Of a DNA stretch of 64,000 nt, positions 8,928 through 17,325 are shown in pieces. How positions within the stretch are numbered: the stretch's first letter is position 1; each line of letters begins with the position of its first letter. The notes beneath the pieces were generated by a model. That model did not search any database and was not told where the DNA came from. It saw only the letters and a program-made list of their open reading frames with translations. The position numbers and the translations under genes were made by a program. Location: assembly GCA_001464835.1 (NCBI GenBank), contig LNDS01000027.1, positions 1-64,000 on the forward strand, read 5' to 3'. This stretch comes from Rhizobiales bacterium Ga0077525. GTDB lineage: Bacteria; Pseudomonadota; Alphaproteobacteria; Rhizobiales; Xanthobacteraceae.

Positions 8928-9210
8928 GGCGCATGATCAGCCAGATCGGAATGACGATGACGGCGCCGAGCAGGAAATAGCGCCACAGCCAGTGGAAGGC
9001 GTCGAAGCCCAAATTCCAGATCGAACGCACCAGCCGCTCCAGGCTGTGGAGAATGTCGAACGGGTCGAGGCCGAGCACAGACAGGATGACGCCGACCAGG
9101 ATCGACACCAGCAGCAGGCGGCCGAGCACCGCCAGCGGCGAACCGCCGAAAAAGCGGGTGACGGGATCGGCTTTCACGGGTGGCTCCATCGGCTCAAGTT
9201 CGTTTGGCAT
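8902..9210 (-). CDS. Small membrane protein, DUF6460-like
   Basis: 102 residues with two strong hydrophobic segments: one around GRLLLVSILVGVILSVLGL and one around FLLGAVIVIPIWLIMRLV. An acidic proline-containing N-terminus precedes them and a basic tail follows. It resembles DUF6460 proteins found in Rhizobiales. The function is unknown. Its 3' end overlaps the MATE gene, so an operon is likely. Confidence 0.7.
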   Translation of the reverse strand: MPNELEPMEPPVKADPVTRFFGGSPLAVLGRLLLVSILVGVILSVLGLDPFDILHSLERLVRSIWNLGFDAFHWLWRYFLLGAVIVIPIWLIMRLVNAPRGR

Positions 9211-9241
9211 GGCGGTACCTGAAGCAACTTGGTGCGGCAGG

Positions 9242-10888
9242 TCAAGCGGGGACCTTATTACCGCTTTTGTCCAGCATCTTCTCCAGCGTTTCCAGCCGGT
9301 CGGCGTCTCGCGGCGGCTTGTCCCAGCGCAGCCGGCTGATGCGCGGAAAGCGCATGGCGACGCCGGATTTATGACGCGTCGAGCGTTGCAGGCCCTCGAA
9401 CGCCACTTCCAGCACCAGCCCGGTATCCGATTCGTGCGTCACCTCGCGCACGGGGCCGAACTTGTTGACGGTGTTGCGGCGAACGAAGCGGTCGATCTCT
9501 TTCAATTCATCGTCGGTGAAGCCGAAATAGGCCTTGCCGACCGGGACAAGCTGGTCGTCGCCGTTCCAGACGCCGAAGGTGTAGTCCGAATAGAACGACG
9601 AGCGCTTGCCGTGGCCGCGCTGGGCGTACATCAGCACGGCGTCGATGATCATCGGGTCGCGCTTCCATTTCCACCACGGCCCTTTCGGGCGGCCGGGAGA
9701 ATAGGGCGCGTCGCGGCGCTTGAGCATGACGCCCTCGACCGCCTCGGCGTCGAGGCCGGCGCCGCCTGCGGCCGGATCGGCGCGCGCCGCGATCAGTTGC
9801 GGCCAGGTGTCGAACGTCACCAGCGGCGAAATATCGATACGCGGATCGTTGAGTTTTGCGAGGAAGGCTTCCAGCCGCGCGCGCCGATCGGCGAATGGCA
9901 AATCGCGCAGATCGTCGCCGCTTTCGTAAAGCAGATCGTAGGCGTGCAGGTGAATGGGAAACTCAGTGGTCAGCTTCGCCGTCACCGTTTTCCGGTTGAG
10001 GCGTTGCTGCAAGACGTTGAACGACTGAACGCGGCCGTCGCGCAGGATCAGCAGTTCGCCGTCGATGGCGGCGGGCAGGCGCAGCGAGGGCAGCAGGTCG
10101 GGAAAACTCTTCGAGATGTCCTCGCCGGTGCGCGAATAAAGCCGCGCGACCTTGTTGCCGTCTTGGTCAACGCCGCTCACCGCCTGGACGCGGATGCCGT
10201 CCCATTTCCATTCTGCCATGAAGTCGGCGGCGTCGAGCCCGGCGAGATCGGTCTCCTCCAGCGCATGCGCCAGCATGGCCGGGCGGAACGGCGCGGGATC
10301 AAGATTGGTCGGCTTGTCGCCGCGGCCTTCCAGCCAGGCGAACAGTTCGAGATAAGGCGGCTCAAGGCCGGGCCAGATGATCTCGACCTCGTCGGGCGCC
10401 TTGTCGCCGAGCGACGCCGCGGCGGTTTTGGCCAGACGCGCCGAGACGCCGATGCGCATGCCGCCGGTCACCAATTTGAGCAGCGCCCAGCGGCCGTTCT
10501 CGTCGAGCGCATCGAGCCAGCGCGTCATTTGCGCCGGAAGCTGCGCCTTGCCGAGCGTGGATAGTGTTTCGACGACGTCGGTCACTGTCGGCGTCTTGTT
10601 GGCGCGCTGCGCCGGATCGGACGGCCACATCAGCGCTACCGTCTCCGACAGATCGCCGACATAATCGTAGGACAGCGCGAACAACGCCGGGTCGGTGCGC
10701 TCGGCGATCAGCGTGCGGATCATGCCGGCCTTGGCGTGCTTGAACGAAAGCGCACCGGTCAGCGCCGCCAGCGCATAGCCGCGATCCGGGTCTTCGACCT
10801 TGCGCAAATAATCGGCGATCAGACGGATCTTGTTGTTGCGGCCGGGCTCGTAGGCGAGGCGGTCAAGCAGTTCGGCGAAGCGGTTCAT
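9242..10888 (-). CDS. ATP-dependent DNA ligase of the ligase-associated repair cluster (TIGR04120-like)
   Basis: 548 residues. The N-terminal part resembles the DNA-binding domain of LIG1-type ligases; nucleotidyltransferase motif I with the adenylated lysine is EWKWDGIR (near residue 230), and the C-terminal half is an OB-fold region with VMLKRRDAPYSPGR and WWKWKRD motifs. The family is named for a cisplatin damage response and seals nicks after the neighbouring nuclease and helicase have acted. It is the second gene of a minus-strand pair: its ATG overlaps the exonuclease TGA as ATGA at 10885-10888. Confidence 0.92.
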   Translation of the reverse strand: MNRFAELLDRLAYEPGRNNKIRLIADYLRKVEDPDRGYALAALTGALSFKHAKAGMIRTLIAERTDPALFALSYDYVGDLSETVALMWPSDPAQRANKTPTVTDVVETLSTLGKAQLPAQMTRWLDALDENGRWALLKLVTGGMRIGVSARLAKTAAASLGDKAPDEVEIIWPGLEPPYLELFAWLEGRGDKPTNLDPAPFRPAMLAHALEETDLAGLDAADFMAEWKWDGIRVQAVSGVDQDGNKVARLYSRTGEDISKSFPDLLPSLRLPAAIDGELLILRDGRVQSFNVLQQRLNRKTVTAKLTTEFPIHLHAYDLLYESGDDLRDLPFADRRARLEAFLAKLNDPRIDISPLVTFDTWPQLIAARADPAAGGAGLDAEAVEGVMLKRRDAPYSPGRPKGPWWKWKRDPMIIDAVLMYAQRGHGKRSSFYSDYTFGVWNGDDQLVPVGKAYFGFTDDELKEIDRFVRRNTVNKFGPVREVTHESDTGLVLEVAFEGLQRSTRHKSGVAMRFPRISRLRWDKPPRDADRLETLEKMLDKSGNKVPA

Positions 10889-11922
10889 GCTTCACCTTCG
10901 GGCGGTGCGGGATTTTCGCTCTCTTCCTCGTCGCCATAACCGACAATATCGAGCGGCCGCGCCTTCATGCCGCGCGTTTGCGCCCAATGCACCAGCGCAT
11001 CTTCCTGGCCGTGCGTCACCCACAATTCCGAACAGCCGGTGGCGGCGATAGTTGCTGTCAGCCCATCCCAATCGGCGTGATCGGAAATCACCAAAGGCAA
11101 TGACACGCCGCGCTGCCGGGCCCGCGCCCGCACGCGCATCCAGCCCGAGGCGAAAGCGGCGACGGGATCGGGAAAGCGACGCGACCACAGATCGGTCATC
11201 GCGCTGGGCGGGCAAATCGTGATGGTGCCGGCGAGTTCGGATTTCTTCGCCCCGCGCACGAACTCGACCGCGCCAAGGTCGATGCCGCGGCTCTGGTAAT
11301 AGGCGGTGATCTTTTCCATCGCGCCGTGCAGATAGATCGACTTGTCGTAACCGGCGGCGCGCAGCAGCGCGATGACGCGCTGCGCCTTGCCGAGCGAATA
11401 GGCGCCGACCAGATGCGCCCGTTCCGGGAACAATGCGACCGAGCGCAGCAGTTTCGACACTTCGCCCGCCGCATCGTGATGCCGGAACACCGGCAGGCCG
11501 AACGTCGCTTCCGATATAAAGACATCGCAGGGAACAAGTTCAAACGGCAGACAGGTCGGGTCCGGCACATCCTTGTAGTCGCCGGAGGCGACGATGCGCA
11601 GGCCCTTGCGCTCGACCTTGATCTGCGCCGAGCCGAGCACATGGCCGGCCGGATAAAAGCTCACCGTGGTGTCGCCGAGCTTGAGCGTCTCGCCATAGGC
11701 CACGGCCTGCGTCGATCCGGCGAAATTGTCGCCATAGCGCAGCCGCATGATATCGAGCGTTTCCTGCGTCGCCAGAACGGCGCCATGCCCGGCGCGCGCA
11801 TGGTCGGAGTGGCCATGCGTGATCAGGGCCTTGTCGACAGGCCGTGTCGGGTCGATATGAAAGCCGCCGGGCTTGCAGCAGACGCCGGACGGCGTGGGAA
11901 CCAGAATATCTTCAGGGCGCAT
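10885..11922 (-). CDS. Ligase-associated DNA exonuclease, metallo-beta-lactamase/beta-CASP fold (TIGR04122-like)
   Basis: 345 residues from ATG 11922. The metal site HxHxDH is present as ITHGHSDHARAGH near residue 36, with further motifs AGHVLGSAQI, SGDYKD, FISEATFG and VISDHADWDG, typical of beta-CASP/SNM1-like nucleases. Homologues are manganese-dependent DNA nucleases. The frame is open upstream to 13008, but that part is antisense to the methyltransferase gene. It is translationally coupled to the downstream ligase (ATGA overlap) and divergent from the methyltransferase gene with only 45 bp between starts. Confidence 0.92.
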   Translation of the reverse strand: MRPEDILVPTPSGVCCKPGGFHIDPTRPVDKALITHGHSDHARAGHGAVLATQETLDIMRLRYGDNFAGSTQAVAYGETLKLGDTTVSFYPAGHVLGSAQIKVERKGLRIVASGDYKDVPDPTCLPFELVPCDVFISEATFGLPVFRHHDAAGEVSKLLRSVALFPERAHLVGAYSLGKAQRVIALLRAAGYDKSIYLHGAMEKITAYYQSRGIDLGAVEFVRGAKKSELAGTITICPPSAMTDLWSRRFPDPVAAFASGWMRVRARARQRGVSLPLVISDHADWDGLTATIAATGCSELWVTHGQEDALVHWAQTRGMKARPLDIVGYGDEEESENPAPPEGEA

Positions 11923-11967
11923 TGTGCTTAGATAGGTGCTTGTCCGGGAACGTCGAGGCGTCGTCCA

Positions 11968-12882
11968 TTGTCGAATCGTCTTCATGCCACGTCGGGAAAT
12001 CTCATCGCCGATCGCCGCTACGAATGGGCTCGCGGGCTGATTGACGATGCCGACTTTGCCGGGGCGGCCTCGTTGCTGACGCAGGTGCTGGAACTCGCGC
12101 CGGGCTATGCCGCGGCCTTGTTCGCGCTCGGCGATGCGCAGGAGCGGCTCGGCGATCGCGCCGCCGCCATCGCCGCTTTCGAGCGGGCGCTGGCCGCCGA
12201 TCCAGGCGATGCGCATGGCGCTACTTTGCGGTTGGCGCGTTTGCGTGGCGCGCCGCCGGCGGCCATGCCGAAAATCTATTTGCAGTCGCTTTATGACGGC
12301 TACGCGCCGGCGTTCGAAACGTCGCTGGTCGGCAAGCTCGGCTATTGCGGGCCGGAGCTGCTGCTGGATGCGGTGTCGCGTGCGTACGGACCAAAGCGGA
12401 CGAACTTCGCCAGCGTGCTGGATATCGGTTGCGGCACCGGCCTGACCGGCGCGGCGTTTCGGCCCTTCGCCAAGCATATGACTGGCGTCGATTTGTCGCC
12501 GGGCATGCTGGCGAAGGCGCGCGGCAAAGGCATCTATGATCGTCTCGATGAAGGCGACGCCGTATCGTTCCTGCGCGATGAAGCTGCGCGCTACGATCTC
12601 ATCGTCGCCGCCGACGTCTTCATCTACATCCACGACATTGCGGAACTCGTTGCCGCCGCGGCGCGCGTGCTGGCGCCGGGCGGCTTGATGGCCTTCACCG
12701 CCGAGACGCATGACGGCGACGGCGTCGTCCTGCGCGACACTTTGCGCTATGCGCAGTCGCCGACCCATGTGCGCGAAGCGACTTCCGCCGCCGGGCTGTG
12801 CCTCGTCAGTCTCGATTCCGCTCCGGCGCGCAGCGAGAAGGGCGTGCCGGTGCCGGGCCTCGTCGGCGTGGCGCGGAAGTGA
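11968..12882 (+). CDS. TPR-containing SAM-dependent methyltransferase (COG4976-like)
   Basis: 304 residues. Residues 15-90 hold TPR-like helices (AAALFALGDAQERLGDRAAAI), followed by a class I methyltransferase domain with motif I VLDIGCGTGLTG and the acidic ribose contact GVDLS. The first in-frame start is TTG 11968; no in-frame ATG precedes the TPR, so the true start is uncertain. The stop overlaps the helicase ATG by one base (TGATG), so it is coupled to the repair helicase. The substrate is unknown; a nucleic acid or protein involved in damage response is an inference from context only. Confidence 0.8.
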   Translation: MSNRLHATSGNLIADRRYEWARGLIDDADFAGAASLLTQVLELAPGYAAALFALGDAQERLGDRAAAIAAFERALAADPGDAHGATLRLARLRGAPPAAMPKIYLQSLYDGYAPAFETSLVGKLGYCGPELLLDAVSRAYGPKRTNFASVLDIGCGTGLTGAAFRPFAKHMTGVDLSPGMLAKARGKGIYDRLDEGDAVSFLRDEAARYDLIVAADVFIYIHDIAELVAAAARVLAPGGLMAFTAETHDGDGVVLRDTLRYAQSPTHVREATSAAGLCLVSLDSAPARSEKGVPVPGLVGVARK

Positions 12883-15407
12883 TGCAAACGGAATTGTTGC
12901 CCGAAAGCTTCGCGCAATGGTTCGCAAGCCGCGGCTGGACGCCGCGCTCGCACCAGCTTGATCTGCTGGCCAAGGCGAAAGCCGGGCGCTCGGCGTTGCT
13001 GATCGCACCGACCGGCGGCGGCAAGACCTTGGCCGGGTTTCTGCCGAGCCTTGTTGAGCTCAGCGGGAAATCCGCGCCGCGCTCGAAGAAACTCGTCTCG
13101 ACCGGCAGCGGCATTCGCCGCGACGGCGGCCTGCACACTCTTTATATCTCTCCGCTGAAAGCGCTCGCCGTCGACATCGCCCGCAATCTGGAAATGCCGG
13201 TGCGCGAGATGAAGTTGCCGATCCGACTGGAGACCCGCACCGGCGACACGCCGGCGTCGAAGCGCCAGCGTCAGCGCCGCGATCCGCCGGATATCTTGCT
13301 GACCACGCCGGAGCAACTGGCGCTGCTGCTGGCCTCGCCCGACGCGCCATTTCTGTTCGGTTCGTTGCGCCGCGTCGTGCTCGACGAATTGCATTCGCTG
13401 GTTTTATCCAAGCGCGGCGATTTGCTGTCGCTCGGCATGGCGCGGCTGTTTCAATTGGCGCCGGAGATGACGACCGTCGGCCTCTCGGCCACGGTCGCCG
13501 AGCCGGATGAACTGTGCCGCTTTCTGGTGCCGCAGCCGCTCGAAGGCCAGGCCTGCGCCGACCTTGTCATCGCGCAAGCCGGCGCGCAGCCGGATGTCAC
13601 GATGCTCGACACCGCGGCGCGTCTGCCCTGGGCCGGCCATTCGGCGCGGCACGCGCTCAGCGAAATCTACGATCTCATCAAGCGGCACAAGACGACGCTC
13701 ATCTTCGTCAACACCCGCAGCCAGGCCGAATTCACCTTCCAGTCGCTGTGGGGCATCAACGATGATAACCTCGCCATCGCGCTGCATCACGGCTCGCTCG
13801 ATGTCGCGCAGCGCCGCAAGGTCGAGGACGCGATGAGCGCCGGCAAATTGCGCGCGGTGGTCTGCACCTCGTCGCTCGATCTCGGCGTCGATTGGGGCGA
13901 TGTCGATCTCGTCATCAATATCGGCGCGCCGAAAGGCTCGTCGCGGCTGACGCAGCGCGTCGGCCGCTCCAATCACCGCTACGACGAGCCTTCGAAAGCC
14001 GTGCTGGTGCCGGCCAACCGCTTCGAAGTGCTGGAATGCCGCGCCGCCATCGACGCCGTCGCCGCCAATGCGCAGGACACGCCGCCTCTGCGCACCGGCG
14101 CGCTCGACGTTCTGTGCCAGCATATTCTTGGCCGCGCTGTCGGCGAGCCGTTTCATTCCGACGATCTTTTTGCCGAGGTGCGTTCCGCCGCGCCTTATGC
14201 GTCGCTGACGCGCGCCGATTTCGACGACGCCGTCGATTTCGTCGCCACCGGCGGTTACGCCCTGAAGGCCTATGAGCGTTTCGCAAAGATCAGACAGGGC
14301 AAGGATGGCAAGTGGCGCGTCGCCCATCCGCGCGTGGCGCAGCGCTACCGCATGAACATCGGCACCATTGTCGAGGCCGACATGCTCAAGGTGCGGCTGG
14401 TGCGCTCCAGGCGCGGCGGCAGCAAGATGATCCAGCGCGGCGGCCGCGTACTCGGCCAGGTCGAGGAATATTTCGTCGAGATGCTGAGTGTCGGCGACAC
14501 CTTCGTCTTCGCCGGCGAAATCCTGCGTTACGAAGCTCTCGTCGGCAGCGAGGTTTATGTCTCGCGCTCCAGCGACCCCGATCCCAAAGTGCCGGCCTAT
14601 GAAGGCGGCAAGTTTCCACTCTCGACTTATCTCGCCGCGCGCGTGCGCGGTATTCTCGCGGATCCGAATGCCTGGCGCGCGCTGCCGGATCAGGTGCGCG
14701 AATGGCTGGAGATACAGGAATGGCGTTCGCTGCTGCCGCCGGCCGGCGATCTGCTGGTCGAAACCTTTCCGCGCGGCGGCAATAATTATCTGGTCTGCTA
14801 TCCGTTCGAGGGCCGTCTCGCGCACCAGACGCTCGGCATGCTGCTGACGCGCCGGCTGGAGCGCGCGGGATTAAGGCCCCTCGGCTTCGTCGCCAATGAA
14901 TATGCGCTGGCGGTGTGGGGCCTCGGCGATTTCGATATGCGCATCGCGCGCAAGGAGCTCACGCTTGCCGCTTTGTTCGCCGAGGACATGCTCGGCGACG
15001 ATCTCGAGGAATGGCTCGCCGAATCGGCTTTGATGAAGCGCACCTTCCGCAGTTGCGCGATTATCGCCGGCTTGATCGAGCGCCGGTTCCCGGGCGAGGA
15101 AAAGTCGCGCCGCCAGGTCACAATGTCGACCGATCTCATCTATGATGTGCTGCGCAAGCACCAGCCGGACCACATTTTGCTGCGCGCCGCCCGCGCCGAC
15201 GCTGCCACGGGCTTGCTCGACATCAAGCGACTCGCCGAAATGCTCTCGCGCATCCAGGGCCGAATCGTTCATAAATCGCTCGACCATGTGTCGCCGCTGG
15301 CGGTTCCGGTGATGCTGGAAATCGGCCGCGAGACGGTCTATGGCGAGGCGTCGGATACGTTGCTGGCGGAAGCCGCCGACGAGTTGATCAAGGAAGCGAT
15401 GCATTGA
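12882..15407 (+). CDS. Ligase-associated DEXH-box helicase (Lhr-core type, TIGR04121-like)
   Basis: 841 residues. Superfamily 2 motifs are: Walker A APTGGGKTLAGF, DExH VVLDELHSLV, motif III GLSATV, and motif VI QRVGRSNHR. The C-terminal third is the Lhr-specific region (winged helix and beta-barrel). Homologues are ATP-dependent 3'-5' translocases that unwind RNA-DNA hybrids or DNA. The start at 12882 overlaps the methyltransferase stop; the open frame upstream to 12798 lies inside that gene and is rejected. The 3' end overlaps pdeM. Confidence 0.93.
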   Translation: MQTELLPESFAQWFASRGWTPRSHQLDLLAKAKAGRSALLIAPTGGGKTLAGFLPSLVELSGKSAPRSKKLVSTGSGIRRDGGLHTLYISPLKALAVDIARNLEMPVREMKLPIRLETRTGDTPASKRQRQRRDPPDILLTTPEQLALLLASPDAPFLFGSLRRVVLDELHSLVLSKRGDLLSLGMARLFQLAPEMTTVGLSATVAEPDELCRFLVPQPLEGQACADLVIAQAGAQPDVTMLDTAARLPWAGHSARHALSEIYDLIKRHKTTLIFVNTRSQAEFTFQSLWGINDDNLAIALHHGSLDVAQRRKVEDAMSAGKLRAVVCTSSLDLGVDWGDVDLVINIGAPKGSSRLTQRVGRSNHRYDEPSKAVLVPANRFEVLECRAAIDAVAANAQDTPPLRTGALDVLCQHILGRAVGEPFHSDDLFAEVRSAAPYASLTRADFDDAVDFVATGGYALKAYERFAKIRQGKDGKWRVAHPRVAQRYRMNIGTIVEADMLKVRLVRSRRGGSKMIQRGGRVLGQVEEYFVEMLSVGDTFVFAGEILRYEALVGSEVYVSRSSDPDPKVPAYEGGKFPLSTYLAARVRGILADPNAWRALPDQVREWLEIQEWRSLLPPAGDLLVETFPRGGNNYLVCYPFEGRLAHQTLGMLLTRRLERAGLRPLGFVANEYALAVWGLGDFDMRIARKELTLAALFAEDMLGDDLEEWLAESALMKRTFRSCAIIAGLIERRFPGEEKSRRQVTMSTDLIYDVLRKHQPDHILLRAARADAATGLLDIKRLAEMLSRIQGRIVHKSLDHVSPLAVPVMLEIGRETVYGEASDTLLAEAADELIKEAMH

Positions 15408-16153
15408 CGAACTACTGGCACCTGCGTGCGAACCACCGGCGAGCCGCCACCGCGCGCGCCGAAGTTCCCGCCGTACCCCAGTCTCTCGAGATCGTTCTGT
15501 CCGGCGTCGGGTTCACCGCCGATCCGTCCGGTGCGCTGTACTGGCCGGAACATGGGCTCCTCGCGGTGGCCGATCTGCATCTCGAAAAAGGTTCGAGCTA
15601 TGCCGCGCGTGGCCAGATGCTGCCGCCGTACGACTCCGCGGCGACTCTGGCGCGGCTGGCCTGCCTGATCGCGCACTATGCGCCGCGCGTCGTGGTCGCG
15701 CTCGGTGACAGTTTTCATGACGGCGGCGGCCCGGCGCGGCTGCTCGACAGCGATCGCGAAAGTCTCACGGCCTTGCAACGGGGCCGAGACTGGATCTGGA
15801 TCACCGGCAATCACGATCCGGAGCCGGCCGAGGATATTGGCGGCACATTTCACGAGAAGTTGCGGGTCGGCCCGCTGACGTTCCGTCACTTGCCGACGGG
15901 CATGGCGCATGAAGTCTGCGGCCATTTGCATCCGGTGGCGCGCGTGTCGCATCGCGGCCGCGCCGTACGCCGCCGCTGTTTCGCCGCGGATGAAACGCGC
16001 ATGGTGATGCCGGCCTTCGGCGCTTTTACAGGCGGATTGAATGTGCGCGACGCGGCCTTCGCCGATTTGTTCGGCACCTTGTCCTTTACCGCCCACATGC
16101 TAGGCGATAAGCGGCTCTATGCGTTTGCCGCGAAGCGGTGTCTGGCGGATTAG
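15404..16153 (+). CDS. pdeM: Ligase-associated metallophosphoesterase/endonuclease PdeM (TIGR04123-like)
   Basis: 249 residues of calcineurin-like phosphoesterase with the two-metal motifs VADLHLEKG, LGDSFHDGG, ITGNHDPE and CGHLHP. Homologues are manganese phosphodiesterases in the same four-gene repair set. The start is TTG 15404 overlapping the helicase TGA; no nearer ATG lies before the conserved core. The last gene of the methyltransferase-helicase-pdeM transcription unit; a palindromic arm follows 7 bp after the stop. Confidence 0.9.
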   Translation: MTNYWHLRANHRRAATARAEVPAVPQSLEIVLSGVGFTADPSGALYWPEHGLLAVADLHLEKGSSYAARGQMLPPYDSAATLARLACLIAHYAPRVVVALGDSFHDGGGPARLLDSDRESLTALQRGRDWIWITGNHDPEPAEDIGGTFHEKLRVGPLTFRHLPTGMAHEVCGHLHPVARVSHRGRAVRRRCFAADETRMVMPAFGAFTGGLNVRDAAFADLFGTLSFTAHMLGDKRLYAFAAKRCLAD

Positions 16154-16160
16154 CCACGCC

Positions 16161-16541
16161 CGTCATACCCCGCGAAGGCGGGGTATCCAGCCCTTGGTGT
16201 GTTTATGGCTGTGCGATCTGATAATAGAGATCGATCCAGTTCGGGTTCGTCTCTTCGATCAAGCGAATCTTCCAACTGCGATTCCATGCCTTCAATCGCT
16301 TCTCCCGCTTTATCGCATTCTCCACATCATCAAATTGTTCGAAATGGACAAGGCGGTGGACGCCATAAGCCTTGGTAAATCCCTCGACATTGCCTTCGCG
16401 ATGCTCGTTTACGCGCCGGATCAAATTACTTGTTACACCAATATAAAGCGTGCCGCCGATTTGGCTGGCGAGGATGTAAACCCAGAAATGCCGCTCTTTG
16501 GCCATGCAGGGCTGGATCGTCCGCCTTCGCGGACGATGACG
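16161..16541. mobile_element. GIY-YIG cassette bounded by inverted hairpin arms (family A)
   Basis: Inverted 34-bp arms at 16161-16194 and 16508-16541 enclose one gene (16203-16505) with 8 bp and 2 bp to spare. Both arms read CGTCAT, three bases, CCGCGAAGGCGG, three bases, ATCCAGCCCT. The arms differ only in the two triplets: ACC with GGT on the left, CGT with ACG on the right. Each pair is complementary, so each arm keeps a 7-bp hairpin with a GAAG loop. No target-site duplication is evident. Mobility is inferred. Confidence 0.55.
16203..16505 (-). CDS. GIY-YIG nuclease domain protein
   Basis: 100 residues, a single GIY-YIG domain. Motif pieces are VYILASQ and LYIGVTS (the two halves of GIY-YIG), the conserved arginine in NLIRRVNEH, and the metal-binding glutamate region AIKREKRLKAW. 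Such stand-alone proteins resemble the UPF0213/YhbQ group and the catalytic domain of homing endonucleases and UvrC. The ATG is 2 bp inside the right arm of the surrounding inverted repeat and has no ordinary Shine-Dalgarno sequence, so the arm itself may supply expression signals. Confidence 0.9.
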   Translation of the reverse strand: MAKERHFWVYILASQIGGTLYIGVTSNLIRRVNEHREGNVEGFTKAYGVHRLVHFEQFDDVENAIKREKRLKAWNRSWKIRLIEETNPNWIDLYYQIAQP

Positions 16542-16548
16542 TCAAGGG

Positions 16549-17325
16549 TCAATCCCTCCGAAACACCACGCTGCCGATCCAGCCGATCACCAGCGCCATA
16601 AGCGATGCGAACAGGCCGTACAGCAGCCCGTGGTCGCGCGCGGCGTCGGCGACATACTGCTCGAAGCCGGTCTTGACTACTTCGAGCGCCGAATTGGTGC
16701 GCGCCACGCTGGCGCCTTCCGCGAACAGCTGCACGTCGATGGAGTAGCTGCCGGTCGGCGCATTGGCCGGGATGGGAATAGCGACGCGGAACACGGTCGG
16801 TGTGAGAAATGTCACGGCGTCCGGCGATTCGCGGTACAGACCGTATTGCGTTTCCAGCTTGATGAAGGCGACGCGGAATGCGTCGTCCGGCACGGTATCG
16901 GCGAAGTCGGCGCCGACGCGCTGAGTCAGGATAACATTCTTCAGTCCGAGCTGCAGCCGCCGTGCGATCTCGGGATTGGCGATCGCAGGCACCGGCCGGT
17001 TGCTCAGGACCCCGAGATAGGACGGTACGTTGATGAATTCTCGCGATTCGACGTTGACCCAGATGCCGAGCACGCGGTCCTTGCGGCGCGTCCGCAGCCT
17101 GTGCGGCGGACCTTTCACGGTCACCACCAGATCGTAGGCATTGCGCAGCGCGCCGCGCGGCCGGTCCGGCTCGATGGTGCCGAACAGCACCAGGTCCGCG
17201 CCGGTGAAATTCGACGTCACCGCGACGCGGTGGTTCGACAGCGACACCACCAGCCGTTCGGCCTGCGCCGGCAGCGCGGTGCAGGCCGCCAGCAGCATTC
17301 CGGCGATGAAGGCGCGGCGGGCCAT
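16549..17325 (-). CDS. Exported protein with C-terminal membrane anchor, TIGR02186-like
   Basis: 258 residues. A signal peptide (ARRAFIAGMLLAACTALPAQA) leads to a beta-rich domain, and a single C-terminal helix (LLYGLFASLMALVIGWIGSVVF) ends with RRD, suggesting a periplasmic domain anchored in the inner membrane. It matches an alphaproteobacterial family of unknown function (TIGR02186). ATG 17325 overlaps the TauE stop as TGATG, so the two are coupled; GTG 17328 is also possible. It may be an accessory of the exporter; this is inference. Confidence 0.8.
   Translation of the reverse strand: MARRAFIAGMLLAACTALPAQAERLVVSLSNHRVAVTSNFTGADLVLFGTIEPDRPRGALRNAYDLVVTVKGPPHRLRTRRKDRVLGIWVNVESREFINVPSYLGVLSNRPVPAIANPEIARRLQLGLKNVILTQRVGADFADTVPDDAFRVAFIKLETQYGLYRESPDAVTFLTPTVFRVAIPIPANAPTGSYSIDVQLFAEGASVARTNSALEVVKTGFEQYVADAARDHGLLYGLFASLMALVIGWIGSVVFRRD

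Noticed and set aside
9053..10564. 503-residue plus-strand frame across the DNA ligase gene
   Set aside because: Antisense to the ligase, which has motif I and the OB-fold region; the plus frame has no domain or ribosome-binding site.
12798..12881. Earlier start of the helicase inside the methyltransferase gene
   Set aside because: The added residues are Arg/Gly/Pro-rich and lie in the methyltransferase coding sequence. ATG 12882 gives the expected N-terminus and TGATG coupling.
13404..14825. 473-residue minus-strand frame inside the helicase gene
   Set aside because: The plus-strand helicase has all superfamily 2 motifs. The antisense frame is open because of high GC and has no recognisable domain.
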